From positions 806,001 through 870,000 of the forward strand of contig JADJOM010000001.1 in the NCBI GenBank assembly GCA_016713785.1: a DNA stretch of 64,000 nucleotides, written 5' to 3'. Position numbers and translations under genes: made by a program. The notes below the pieces were generated by a model that worked only from the letters and a program-made list of their open reading frames with translations, was not told the origin of the DNA and did not search any database. Positions 47,055 through 55,615 of the stretch are shown one piece after another. Numbering within the stretch: position 1 is the stretch's first letter; each line of letters starts with the position of its first letter. The stretch comes from Gemmatimonadota bacterium (lineage in GTDB: Bacteria; Gemmatimonadota; Gemmatimonadetes; Gemmatimonadales; GWC2-71-9).

Positions 47055-48596
47055 TCACTCCCAGAGGGTCTGCAACGCCTTTTCCGCGGCGGCGCGGACC
47101 TCGCGGTCCTCATCCCCCAGCAGTTCCTTGAGCGCGTTGGATCCGGAAGGGCCGGCCACATGCAGGCCCGCCACCGCGGCCAGCCGCACGCTCTGGGGCT
47201 TGCGCCGGAACAGCCGCCCACCCGGCTCCGCGGCCTTGCTCAGGGCCAGGATCGCGTCGTTGGACGCGATCCGCCCCAGCGCCAGGTACATCTCCCGCTG
47301 CACGTCGGGCTTGGACTCCGCGTCGGCGGCCACCGCCAGCGTCATCGCCAGGCTGCGGTTCTTCCGGCCGTCGAGGTCCTTGGCGGCCTGGAGCCGGACC
47401 CCGGGCAGCGGGTCCTTGAGCGCGCGGCGCAGCGGTTCCACCGCCCCCGCGCCACCGATCCTGCCCAGCGCCCCCGCCACCGCCCGCCGCACCCGCTCGT
47501 CGTCGTGCGCAACCTGCCGGGCCAGGCCATGCACCGCGCTCTCCAGCCGCAGCTCGCCGCAGAGGTCGGCCACGTTGCGCACCACGAACCACTGGTCGTG
47601 GCTCAGCATGTGGACCAGCAGCTCGCCCCCCTCGGTCATCTCCTTGAGGGCGTTGAAGTACGCGCGCCGCTGCCCCACCTCCTCGGCGTTCACCAGGGCG
47701 TTGAGCAGCACCTCCGTGCCGTCCACCCCCATCCGCCGCAGCACGGTGATCGCCTCGGCCTTCATGTCGCCGTGGGCGGTCATCCGCACCAGCTGTTCCA
47801 GCGTCGAGCGGGGCAGCATCCGCCGCAGCGCGATGCCGTAGCCGCGCCCGTCCCCGCCGTGCCCCTGGTCCTTGCGCTCCAGCTCCACCAGTCCGTGCGC
47901 GGCCATCAGCAGCTGCCGCCATTCCTTCTGCCGCGCGGCGAACTCCCCGGTCGCGATCAGCTGGTTGAGCAGCTCGTTGCGCGCCGCCGAGGACTGCGCG
48001 TGGGAGATCTGGTCCACCAGCTCGTCGGTGGGGCTCACCGTGTGGGTCTGCATGGTGACGAAATGCATCATGCCGACCTTGGCCTCGGTGAGCGCGTCCG
48101 GGCCGATGGCGGTGATGTGCCCCTCGTCGTCCACCTTGTCGCCCTTGGCCGCCGGACGCGGATCGACCGTCGGGGCGGCCCGGGCGGCCGGCTTGAGCGC
48201 GTCCTCGAGCGGCAGGACCGGGATCACCCCGCATCCCGCGGCGTCGAGCCGGGCGCTCAGGTGGTCGAAGGAGCCGTAGGTTCCCGGGGGCGCCGCGAGG
48301 ATCCGCACCAGCGACAGCAGCGTGGAACTCATGAGCCCCGAGGGAATCCGCACCTCGCCGACGCCGTGCTGGCGGAACTGGTCGTGCAGCGCGGCCACCT
48401 CGCCCCGGCCCACCGGGATCTCGATGTGGTCCCAGCGGAATCCCGCCTGGGTCACCCGGAGCTGGTGGTCCCCGTCCGGCAGGTTGGCCGTGAGGCGCCG
48501 GAATGCCTGCTTTTGCTCCTCCTTCTTGTCCGGGTGATCCCGGAACAGGAGGAGGATGCTGGCGAAGTCGGAGAGGATGCCCGCGGGTGTGGTCAT
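47055..48596 (-). CDS. HEAT-repeat protein of unknown function
   Basis: 513 residues. The N-terminal 140 residues are a mixed alpha/beta region (ILLLFRDHPDKKEEQKQAFRRL, then RWDHIEIPVGRGEVAALHDQF) without recognised family. A linker with an ALKPAARAAPTVD stretch follows, then from about 195 onward helical repeats. The last 150 residues are clear HEAT repeats (DERVRRAVAGALGRIGGAGAVEPLRRALKDPLPGVRLQAAKDL, DREVRAAAEKAL). It is probably a protein-interaction scaffold. It is soluble, with no signal peptide. Upstream on the minus strand is TATCTT, 26 nt before the ATG; no Shine-Dalgarno is clear. Confidence 0.75.
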   Translation of the reverse strand: MTTPAGILSDFASILLLFRDHPDKKEEQKQAFRRLTANLPDGDHQLRVTQAGFRWDHIEIPVGRGEVAALHDQFRQHGVGEVRIPSGLMSSTLLSLVRILAAPPGTYGSFDHLSARLDAAGCGVIPVLPLEDALKPAARAAPTVDPRPAAKGDKVDDEGHITAIGPDALTEAKVGMMHFVTMQTHTVSPTDELVDQISHAQSSAARNELLNQLIATGEFAARQKEWRQLLMAAHGLVELERKDQGHGGDGRGYGIALRRMLPRSTLEQLVRMTAHGDMKAEAITVLRRMGVDGTEVLLNALVNAEEVGQRRAYFNALKEMTEGGELLVHMLSHDQWFVVRNVADLCGELRLESAVHGLARQVAHDDERVRRAVAGALGRIGGAGAVEPLRRALKDPLPGVRLQAAKDLDGRKNRSLAMTLAVAADAESKPDVQREMYLALGRIASNDAILALSKAAEPGGRLFRRKPQSVRLAAVAGLHVAGPSGSNALKELLGDEDREVRAAAEKALQTLWE

Positions 48597-48721
48597 GGGA
48601 TGGGGGTTTCCGACCCCAAGATAAGTTCTACCATCAAGCGCAGCAATAGGTTAGGCACCCATTGGCGGGCAGGGCAGACCCCGGCTTCAACCGGCCCCGG
48701 GCCAGCACTAGCTTTGTGCCC

Positions 48722-49993
48722 ATGTCGATCCGCCTCCGAGTCGCCCCCCTCCTGCTGCTGGGGGCCGTGCCCTTCGCCGCCCCGCTGGCGGCCCAGTCCA
48801 CCGCCGACGCGGTGGCCCTCCTCAACGACGTGCGGACCCTGGCCGCCGACTCACTCGGTGGCCGCCTCATCGGGTCGCCAGGGGCGGACAGTGCTGCCGC
48901 GTTCCTCTCCCGCCGCTTCAAGCAGGCCGGCCTCCGACCGGCACCCGGGGGCTGGTTCCAGCCCTTCACCGTCGCGGCCGATGCCCCCGCGGCGCGGGGC
49001 ACGGGCATCGGCGGCGCGGTGGGCCGGAACGTGATCGGGGTGCTGGCGGGCCGCGACCCGACGCTCCGCAACGAGATCGTGGTGGTGGGCGCGCACTACG
49101 ACCACCTGGGGGCCGGCCGCTTCGGCGCGCTCGACCCCGACAGCGCGGGCCGGGTGCACAACGGCGCCGACGACAACGCCTCCGGGGCGAGCGCCCTGGT
49201 GCACATCGCCCGGAAGCTCGCCGCCAGCCGCCCCGCGCGCACCGTCGTGTTCGTGGCCTTCAGCGGCGAGGAGGAGGGACTGCTCGGGTCGGACTACTAC
49301 GTGAAGCACCCCGTCTTCCCGCTGGCCCGGACCTATGCCATGGTGAACATGGACATGGTGGGACGGCTGCGGGAGAACCGGCTGCTGGTCTACGGGGCGG
49401 CCACCGCGCAGGAGTTCCCGGCGCTGCTCGATTCGCTCAACCTCACGGCCGGCTTCGACCTGCGCGCCTCGGGCGACGGCTGGGGCCGCAGCGACCAGTC
49501 CTCGTTCTACGCCGCCGGCAAACCCGTCCTGCACGTCTTCACCGACCTGCACGAGGACTACCACCGCGCCAGCGACGACTGGGAGAAGATCAACGCCGAC
49601 GGCCTGGCGCAGGTGGCCGACTTCACCGCGGCCATCGTGCGGACCCTCGCCAACCGTCGGGAGCCGCTGGTGTTCGTGAACGTGCCCCCGCCGCAGGTCG
49701 CGGCCGGCGGCCAGTCCTCCGGCTACGGCGCCTACCTCGGCACCATCCCCGACATGTCGGAGAACCCGGGTGGGGTGCGGCTCACCGGCGTCCGCGCCGG
49801 GAGCCCGGCCGAGAAGGCGGGGCTCCGGGGCAATGACATCATCCTGTGGATCGGCGAGACGAAGATCCCCGACCTCCAGGCCATGACCGGGGTGCTCCGG
49901 CAGCACAAGCCCGGCGACGTGATCGAGGTGCGGTTCCTGCGGGACGGGGCCGAGCAGCGCACCAGCGTGACCCTGGGCACCCGGGGCGGCTGA
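48722..49993 (+). CDS. Exported M28-family aminopeptidase with C-terminal PDZ domain
   Basis: 423 residues. The signal peptide ends PLAAQS. The M28 zinc-peptidase core spans about 25-320: VVVGAHYDHLG (metal H and D), HNGADDNASGAS (bridging D), AFSGEEEGLLGS (catalytic and metal E), VNMDMVGR (metal D), VLHVFTDLHEDYHRASDD (metal H). A PDZ domain (about 345-420: GVRAGSPAEKAGLRGNDIILWIG) probably binds substrate C-termini. It likely digests peptides in the periplasm. TAGCTT stands seven bases before the ATG, with TTCAAC 17 bp further up (leaderless). The stop overlaps the next gene (TGATG). Confidence 0.9.
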   Translation: MSIRLRVAPLLLLGAVPFAAPLAAQSTADAVALLNDVRTLAADSLGGRLIGSPGADSAAAFLSRRFKQAGLRPAPGGWFQPFTVAADAPAARGTGIGGAVGRNVIGVLAGRDPTLRNEIVVVGAHYDHLGAGRFGALDPDSAGRVHNGADDNASGASALVHIARKLAASRPARTVVFVAFSGEEEGLLGSDYYVKHPVFPLARTYAMVNMDMVGRLRENRLLVYGAATAQEFPALLDSLNLTAGFDLRASGDGWGRSDQSSFYAAGKPVLHVFTDLHEDYHRASDDWEKINADGLAQVADFTAAIVRTLANRREPLVFVNVPPPQVAAGGQSSGYGAYLGTIPDMSENPGGVRLTGVRAGSPAEKAGLRGNDIILWIGETKIPDLQAMTGVLRQHKPGDVIEVRFLRDGAEQRTSVTLGTRGG

Positions 49994-50451
49994 TGGCGGC
50001 CGTCCTCGACCCGCTCCCGATCGTGGCGGGGCTCCGCGGGCTCTTCTGCAAGGACGCCGGGCGCGCGGCGCTGCTGCAGTACGCCGCCGACCGGATCCGC
50101 GCCGCGGGCGCGCCATATACCTCGGTCTACCTCTACATGCTCCACGGCGACACCCTCGAACTCGAGGCGTGGAGCGGACGGGAGACGGAGCACACCCGCA
50201 TCGCCGTCGGCAAGGGCGTCTGCGGCACCGCGGTGGCGACCGGCACCGACCAGAACATCGGCGACGTGCGCGCCGTGGGCAATTACATCGCCTGCAACAC
50301 CTTCACCCGCTCCGAGCTGGTGGTGCTGATCCGCCGCGGCGCGACCATCCTGGGACAGATCGACGTCGACAGCGACGTCCCCGATCCCTTCCGTCCCGAC
50401 GAGGAAGCCGCGGTCCGGGCGGTGGCCGACGGACTCGCCAGCCTGCTGTGA
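49993..50451 (+). CDS. msrC: Free methionine-(R)-sulfoxide reductase (GAF-domain fRMsr)
   Basis: 152 residues, a single GAF domain. The match to MsrC is in GKGVCGTAVATG (C77), IGDVRAVGNYIACNTFTRSELVVLI (C101), and LGQIDVDSD. These correspond to the resolving and catalytic cysteines of known fRMsr enzymes, which reduce free Met-R-sulfoxide with thioredoxin. The third cysteine found in Escherichia and yeast enzymes is H67 here. The ATG overlaps the M28 peptidase stop, and its own stop overlaps the next start, so it is part of a tight operon. A general GAF sensor is the alternative reading. Confidence 0.82.
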   Translation: MAAVLDPLPIVAGLRGLFCKDAGRAALLQYAADRIRAAGAPYTSVYLYMLHGDTLELEAWSGRETEHTRIAVGKGVCGTAVATGTDQNIGDVRAVGNYIACNTFTRSELVVLIRRGATILGQIDVDSDVPDPFRPDEEAAVRAVADGLASLL

Positions 50452-51314
50452 TTCCCCTCCAGCCGACGGGCGGCGCCCACGCCGAGCGCACCCGGCGCCT
50501 GCCGGCCGGCGAGGTGACGCTGTTCGAGCGGCGGGTGGGCAATGGCCCGCCGGTGGTGGTGCTGCACGGCGGGCCCGGCGCGCACCACGATTACCTGCTC
50601 CCTGGCTTCGATACCCTCGTCGCCGGCCGCGAGCTGATCTATTACGACCAGCGCGGCGGCGGCCGCTCCCCGGTGGGACGCGAGGTGCCGGTCGGCTGGC
50701 GCGAGCAGGTGGCCGACCTCGAGGCGCTGCGCGCGGCCTGGGACCTGCCGCGCCTCACCCTCGCCGGCTACTCCTGGGGCGGGCTGCTGGCGCTGCTCTA
50801 CGCCCTGGAGCATCCGGGCCGGGTCCAGCGCCTGGCGCTGGTCTCCCCCGCCCCGGCCTGGCGCGCGGCCCGGGACGAATTCGAGCGCCGCTTCGAGGCG
50901 CGCACCCTGGCCCCGGCGCTGCAGGAAGCCCGGCGCACGCTGCGGGACAGCGGCCTGCGGGAGCGGGATCCGGCCGCCCACGCGGCGCGCCTCTTCGAGC
51001 TCGCGGTGGCGGGCTACTTCCACGACCCCGCCCGTGCCACGGCGCTCACCCCGTTCCGCGTCACCGAGCGCACCCGGGCCGAGGTGTGGACCTCGCTCGG
51101 CGAGTTCGACTTGCGGCCGGCGCTCCGCGCCCTCACCGTGCCGGCGCTCGTCCTGCACGGCGATGACGACCCGATCCCGCACGAGGCCTCCCGCGAACTG
51201 GCCACCTGCCTCGGCGCGGCCTTCCACCTGGTGCCGGCGTGCGGGCACGTCCCCTATGTGGAGGCGCCGGAGGCGTTCCACCGGGTGATGGACGCCTTTC
51301 TCCCGCGGCCCTAG
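50448..51314 (+). CDS. Alpha/beta hydrolase, proline iminopeptidase-like (S33)
   Basis: 288 residues. Oxyanion motif VLHGGPGAHHDYL (HGGPG), YYDQRGGGRS, nucleophile elbow GYSWGG with the catalytic serine, aspartate in LVLHGDDDPIP, and histidine in PACGHVPYVEAPE. The HGGPG and DQRGxGRS pair is characteristic of S33 proline iminopeptidases, which release N-terminal proline from peptides. It could fit with the upstream M28 peptidase. The GTG start at 50448 overlaps the msrC stop by 4 nt. Confidence 0.85.
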   Translation: MIPLQPTGGAHAERTRRLPAGEVTLFERRVGNGPPVVVLHGGPGAHHDYLLPGFDTLVAGRELIYYDQRGGGRSPVGREVPVGWREQVADLEALRAAWDLPRLTLAGYSWGGLLALLYALEHPGRVQRLALVSPAPAWRAARDEFERRFEARTLAPALQEARRTLRDSGLRERDPAAHAARLFELAVAGYFHDPARATALTPFRVTERTRAEVWTSLGEFDLRPALRALTVPALVLHGDDDPIPHEASRELATCLGAAFHLVPACGHVPYVEAPEAFHRVMDAFLPRP

Positions 51315-51326
51315 CTTTCCCCGCCC

Positions 51327-52040
51327 ATGCGCCGCACTCCCTACGAGATCGCCTTCGGCCCCGACGCCGAGCCCCGCTTCGAACTGCTGCGGGAGTCGCT
51401 GGCGCGCGGGGGCCGGGACCCGCACGACGCCGACGCCTTCGTCCTCGATCCTGAGGTAGTGCGGTACCTGCGCGAACTGGTGCCCGAGGAGGGCGTGGGC
51501 GAGGCCGTCGCGGAGCACGTGGCGCTGCTGCATCACGCCTATCTCTATTGGGCCTCGGGCGGGTGGTTGCTCGGCCTCTCGCCCGAGCGGGCCCAGGCGC
51601 TCCTCACCACGGGGTTGCCGCTGCCCCCGGGCGACACCGCGCCTCCCGCCACGTACTACGTCCAGTTTCCCGAGCGAGTGGTCTGGGCCGCGCTGGCCCC
51701 CGACGAGCCGCACCAGCCGCTCGACGGGCTCTTCGTGCGCCCGTGGCCGGGCGGCGGCCTGTTCGCGCTGGCGGTCTTCGGGCTCCACCCGGGACAGGCG
51801 GGATTCAGCGTGGTGGCGGTGGACGGCTACCCCCCCGTGGCGCCCGTCCGTGCGGACGGCGCGCCGCTCTTTGCCCCCGTGCTCGCGGGCGGCGCCGCGG
51901 CCGGGCTGCATTCGATCACGGGCGAGGAAGAGCTGCTCGAGCTCGCCGCCCGCACCGTGCCGCTCGCCGCGGAGAGCCGGGCCTGCGCCGGCGCGAGCCA
52001 CCGGCCGCACCAGGCCGTGGAACTCGGGAGCCTCGCGTGA
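51327..52040 (+). CDS. Conserved-looking hypothetical protein
   Basis: 237 residues, soluble, no signal peptide or membrane helix. I recognise no domain. Features: an N-terminal PYEIAFGPDAEPRFELLRESL segment, a helical region about 45-80 with HVALLHHAYLYWASGGW, a mid-part that looks like beta strands (ATYYVQFPERVVWAAL, then GGGLFALAVFGLHPGQAGFSVVAVDGY), and an Ala/His-rich tail. Its stop overlaps the PolX start (GTGA), so it belongs to the repair operon. TAGCTT lies nine bases before its ATG but shares its TAG with the upstream gene's stop codon. Confidence 0.7.
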   Translation: MRRTPYEIAFGPDAEPRFELLRESLARGGRDPHDADAFVLDPEVVRYLRELVPEEGVGEAVAEHVALLHHAYLYWASGGWLLGLSPERAQALLTTGLPLPPGDTAPPATYYVQFPERVVWAALAPDEPHQPLDGLFVRPWPGGGLFALAVFGLHPGQAGFSVVAVDGYPPVAPVRADGAPLFAPVLAGGAAAGLHSITGEEELLELAARTVPLAAESRACAGASHRPHQAVELGSLA

Positions 52041-53767
52041 CCGACCAGAAGACCATCGCCCAGGTGCTGGAGCAGATCGCCGCGTTCCTGGAACTGCAGG
52101 GGGAAAACCCGTTCCGGGTGCGGGCCTTCCGGAGCGCGGCCAAGGCGGTGGGAGCGCTTTCCGGCAGCGTGGCCGATGCGCTCGCCGATGGCTCGCTCGC
52201 CGCCACCAAGGGCGTCGGTCCGGCCACGCTCGCGATCGTCCAGGAGGTCGCCGCCAGCGGCCGCTCCTCGCTGCTCGATGAGCTGCGCGGCCAGGTGCCC
52301 GCCGGCCTGGTGGAGATGCTGCAGATCTCCGGGCTCGGCGTGGCCAAGATCCGCCAGATCCACGAGACCCTGGGCATCGACTCCCTGCCGGAGCTCGAGG
52401 CCGCCGCGCGCGACGGGCGGCTGGCGCGGCTGCCGCGCTTCGGCCAGAAGACGGCGGAGAACATCCTCAAGGGCATCGCGTTCCTGCGCACGGCCAGCGG
52501 CTTCCGGCTGGCCCACCACGCCGCCGACGAGGCGGCCGGGCTGCGCGAGGCCCTCGCCGCCCTGCCGGGCGTGAGCGCGGCAATCATCGCGGGCGACGTG
52601 CGGCGGCGGATGGAGGTGGTGCGCGGCCTCTCGATCGTGCTGGTGGCCGACGTGGCCCCGGAGGAGATCTACCGGCGCATCGGGGCACTCCCCGGGGTCC
52701 ACGAGTTCTCGGGCCAGGACGAGCGGCGGGTGACGCTGCGGGTCAGTGGCGGCGCGGAGGCGCAGGTGGTGGTCACCACCCCGCGCAACGTCGGCGGCGT
52801 GCTGGTCCAGGCCACCGGCAGCGACGCGCACCTGGCCCAGCTGGCGGTCCACGCCAGGGACCGGGGCTTCACCTTCGACGGCGCGGCGCTGTGGCACGGC
52901 AGCACGTTCGTCCCCACCGCCGATGAGGCGGCGTTCTATGCCGCGCTTGGCCTGGCCGAGATCCCGCCGGAGCTGCGCGAGGGCCGGGGGGAGATCGCCG
53001 CCGCCGCCGCGGGCACGCTGCCCACCCTGCTCGAGCCGGACGACCTGCGCGGCTTCCTGCACTGCCACACCACGGCCTCCGATGGCACCAACACCGTGGC
53101 GGAGCTGGCGGAGGCCTGCCGGGAGCAGGGCTACGCGTGGATGGGCATCACCGACCACAGCAAGGCCGCGGCCTACGCCGGCGGGTTGTCGGTCGCGGAC
53201 CTGCAGCGCCAGGCCGCGGAGATCGACGCCCTCAACGCCGCCGGCCCCGGCATCCGGGTCCTCAAGGGCATCGAGGTGGACATCCTTGGCGATGGCCTCC
53301 TCGACTACGAGGACCCCGTGCTGGCCCAGCTCGATTTCGTGATCGGCTCGATCCACAGCCGCTTCAGCCAGAGCCGGCCGGAGATGACGGCGCGGGTGCT
53401 GGCCGCGATGGACAATCCGCACCTCGCCATCCTGGGCCACCCCACCGGCCGGTTGCTGCTCTCGCGGGACCCCTACCAGATCGACATGGAGGCGGTCATC
53501 GCCAAGGCCATCGCCTCCGGGGTGGCAATCGAGATCAACGCCGACCCCCACCGCCTCGACCTCGACTGGCGCCTGCTGCGCGAGGCCCGCGACGCCGGCC
53601 TGCGGATCTCGATCGGCGCCGACGCCCACAACCTGGCGGGGATCCGCAACGTCGCGTTTGGCGTGGGGATCGCCCGGAAGGGCTGGCTCACCCGCGCGGA
53701 CGTGCTGAACACCCTCGCGGTCGACGGGTTCCTGGCACACGTGGCGGCCCGGCGGGCGCGGGCGTGA
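52037..53767 (+). CDS. polX: Family X DNA polymerase-like protein (PolX) with active PHP exonuclease motifs but no polymerase aspartates
   Basis: 576 residues with the bacterial PolX layout. An 8-kDa-type helix-hairpin-helix region lies at about 1-75, a second HhH near 95-140 (ISGLGVAKIRQIHETLGI), a nucleotidyltransferase palm and thumb at 155-310, and a PHP domain at 335-570. The PHP metal ligands are intact: HCH (342-344), D349, ITDHSKA, KGIEVDI, IGSIHSRF, LGHPTGR, EINADPHR, GADAHN. The palm lacks its catalytic triad: the DxD pair is G197/S199 and the third aspartate is Q243, and the GS motif is GD (186-187). A 3'-5' exonuclease or end-processing role is therefore likely. The GTG start overlaps the previous stop; nth follows with overlap. 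Confidence 0.88.
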   Translation: MTDQKTIAQVLEQIAAFLELQGENPFRVRAFRSAAKAVGALSGSVADALADGSLAATKGVGPATLAIVQEVAASGRSSLLDELRGQVPAGLVEMLQISGLGVAKIRQIHETLGIDSLPELEAAARDGRLARLPRFGQKTAENILKGIAFLRTASGFRLAHHAADEAAGLREALAALPGVSAAIIAGDVRRRMEVVRGLSIVLVADVAPEEIYRRIGALPGVHEFSGQDERRVTLRVSGGAEAQVVVTTPRNVGGVLVQATGSDAHLAQLAVHARDRGFTFDGAALWHGSTFVPTADEAAFYAALGLAEIPPELREGRGEIAAAAAGTLPTLLEPDDLRGFLHCHTTASDGTNTVAELAEACREQGYAWMGITDHSKAAAYAGGLSVADLQRQAAEIDALNAAGPGIRVLKGIEVDILGDGLLDYEDPVLAQLDFVIGSIHSRFSQSRPEMTARVLAAMDNPHLAILGHPTGRLLLSRDPYQIDMEAVIAKAIASGVAIEINADPHRLDLDWRLLREARDAGLRISIGADAHNLAGIRNVAFGVGIARKGWLTRADVLNTLAVDGFLAHVAARRARA

Positions 53768-54462
53768 GCCCCGCCAGGCGGACGCCGGCGAAGCCGCCCC
53801 GCTCCAAGCCGGCGCCCCGCCGCGGCGCGGCGCCGCCCGCGGAGCGGATCTCTCCAGTCCTGGCCCGGCTCAAGGCGGCCTACCCGGATGCGCACTGCGC
53901 GCTCGACCACGCCGACGCCTACCAGCTGCTGGTCGCCACGATCCTGAGCGCCCAGTGCACCGACGCCCGCGTGAACCTGGTGACGCCGGCGATCTTTGCG
54001 CGCTTCCCCGGCCCGGCCCAGCTGGCCCGCGCCCGTCAGGCCGACGTCGAGGCGCTGGTGCAGTCCACCGGGTTCTTCCGCAACAAGGCGAAGAACCTGA
54101 TCGCGATGGCCCAGGCGGTCATGCTGGAGCACGGCGGCGAGATCCCGCGGACCATGGCCGCGCTGCATGCGCTGCCCGGCGTGGGGCGCAAGACCGCCAA
54201 CGTGGTGCTCGGCAACGCCTTCGGGCTGAACGAGGGGGTCACCGTCGACACCCACGTGACCCGCCTCGCGGGCCTGCTCCGGCTCACCCGGCACACCGAC
54301 CCCGTGAAGATCGAGCAGGACCTCATGCGGCTGGTGCCGCGCGAGGACTGGACGCTCGTCTCCCACCTGCTGATCCTGCATGGTCGCGCCGCGTGCATCG
54401 CGCGGCGGCCGCAGTGCGATGGCTGCGTCCTCCGGGAGCTGTGCCCCGGGGCCACACGCTAG
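53764..54462 (+). CDS. nth: Endonuclease III (DNA glycosylase/AP lyase)
   Basis: 232 residues. Base-excision repair enzyme for oxidised pyrimidines. It has the HhH motif LPGVGRKTANVVL with catalytic lysine K143, VDTHV with catalytic aspartate D162, and a complete 4Fe-4S loop C211-x6-C218-x2-C221-x5-C227. LLVATILSAQCTDARVN is the conserved N-terminal helix. About 27 residues of Pro/Lys/Arg-rich extension precede the enzyme core. The GTG start at 53764 overlaps the PolX stop, so the two repair genes are translationally coupled. Confidence 0.95.
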   Translation: MSPARRTPAKPPRSKPAPRRGAAPPAERISPVLARLKAAYPDAHCALDHADAYQLLVATILSAQCTDARVNLVTPAIFARFPGPAQLARARQADVEALVQSTGFFRNKAKNLIAMAQAVMLEHGGEIPRTMAALHALPGVGRKTANVVLGNAFGLNEGVTVDTHVTRLAGLLRLTRHTDPVKIEQDLMRLVPREDWTLVSHLLILHGRAACIARRPQCDGCVLRELCPGATR

Positions 54463-54474
54463 CGGCCGCGCGCC

Positions 54475-54903
54475 TCAGCGACCGGTCAGGATCGTGCTGG
54501 CCATGCGCTGGAGCGCGTCCGCCATCTCACCGTCGCACTTGGCCGTCGGCTGGCCATCCTTCCCCTTCGGCACCGCGTAGAGCGCCTCGGAGGCCACCGT
54601 CGACTCCCCGGCACTGCCGCTCACCCGGTAGGTGACGTGGAGGCGGCAGGAGAGCGGATCGGCCTCGAGCGTACCAGGCTTGGGATGGCGCACGCCGTAG
54701 ATGAGGCCGTTGATGGAGTCCTGCACTTCAAAGGAGAACACCTCCGCGGTCATGGCCCGCTTGGCGCGCACCCAGGCGGAGTCCTTCCCGACCGGGACGA
54801 CGCTGCTGGCCTGGGCGCTGGGGCCCGCCATGAGCCCGGTGCAGGCCGGGAGCAGGGCGCAGGCAGTGGCCAGGGCAAAGGACGCGCGGAACAGGGAACG
54901 CAT
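54475..54903 (-). CDS. Hypothetical lipoprotein
   Basis: 142 residues. The signal peptide carries lipobox LLPAC (cysteine 21). The rest is a soluble domain with RAKRAMTAEVFSFEVQDSINGLIYGV, CRLHVTYRVSG, and two cysteines (SCRLH and KCDGEM) that may pair. No family recognised. GAGG lies seven bases before the ATG, and TAGCCT about 45 nt upstream may be the -10. It is convergent with nth, with 12 nt between stops. Confidence 0.68.
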   Translation of the reverse strand: MRSLFRASFALATACALLPACTGLMAGPSAQASSVVPVGKDSAWVRAKRAMTAEVFSFEVQDSINGLIYGVRHPKPGTLEADPLSCRLHVTYRVSGSAGESTVASEALYAVPKGKDGQPTAKCDGEMADALQRMASTILTGR

Positions 54904-54990
54904 ACGGGGGCCTCGGGTCTGGGGGATGGGGACAACGACACCTCAGGCTACCCGGGCCGAGTCACGATCCCGCCACGGAAACATCACAGT

Positions 54991-55503
54991 TCATTCGGGC
55001 ACCGTGGTGGCGTAGACCTCCTCGCCGGTCTTCCGGAACCCGCGCCGCAGGTAGTTGGGAAGCGCGCCCGGATGGTCGAGGGTGCAGGTGTGCAGCCAGA
55101 CCCGCGCCGCGCCCGCTCGCCACGCCTCCTGCACCGCGCGGGTCAGGAGGTACTTGCCGAGCCCGCGCCCCTGGTACTCCGGCAGCACGCCGAAGTAGGC
55201 GATCTCCACCGCCCCGTCCTCCGGCCCACGCAACTCGAAGAACCCCGCCGGCGCGCCCGCCACCGCCAGCAGCCAGATCGCGCTCGGCCCCGCGAGCCAG
55301 GCCCGGAACTGGGCCTCAGTCCAGGGGAGCCGGTCCCGCCAGTGGTACAGCCTTCCGACCTCGACATAGAGATAGCGGTAGAAGTGCCAGGGGCAGTCGG
55401 CGACCCGCTCCAGCCGCACCTCCGGCCCCGCCGAGCCCTCGTCCCGCAGGTCGGCGGGCGAGGTCATCTCGAGGTAGGTCCGCACCACGTCGATGGTTGG
55501 CAT
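54991..55503 (-). CDS. GNAT-family N-acetyltransferase
   Basis: 170 residues. GNAT motif A is clear: VEIAYFGVLPEYQGRGLGKYLLTRAVQEAW, with acetyl-CoA loop Q-G-R-G-L-G-K, and motif B HTCTLDHPGALPNYLRRGFRKTGEE. The N-terminal part (about 35-75) has paired aromatic residues (WHFYRYLYVEVGRLYHWRDRLPW), a substrate-side pattern found in one GNAT subgroup with unknown acceptor. TATCGT stands six bases before the ATG with TTGGTC 17 bp further up and no Shine-Dalgarno, so the mRNA is probably leaderless. It is divergent from the VIT/VWA gene. Confidence 0.87.
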   Translation of the reverse strand: MPTIDVVRTYLEMTSPADLRDEGSAGPEVRLERVADCPWHFYRYLYVEVGRLYHWRDRLPWTEAQFRAWLAGPSAIWLLAVAGAPAGFFELRGPEDGAVEIAYFGVLPEYQGRGLGKYLLTRAVQEAWRAGAARVWLHTCTLDHPGALPNYLRRGFRKTGEEVYATTVPE

Positions 55504-55615
55504 GCCTGTACGATAGGACGGCCGGCCCGGCCGACCAAGGCCGCGCCGCTCCCGCCGTGCAAATCCCGGCCCCCGGCGCATCCCCTCGCCGTCTCCACAG
55601 GCCAATGAGGGTCCC

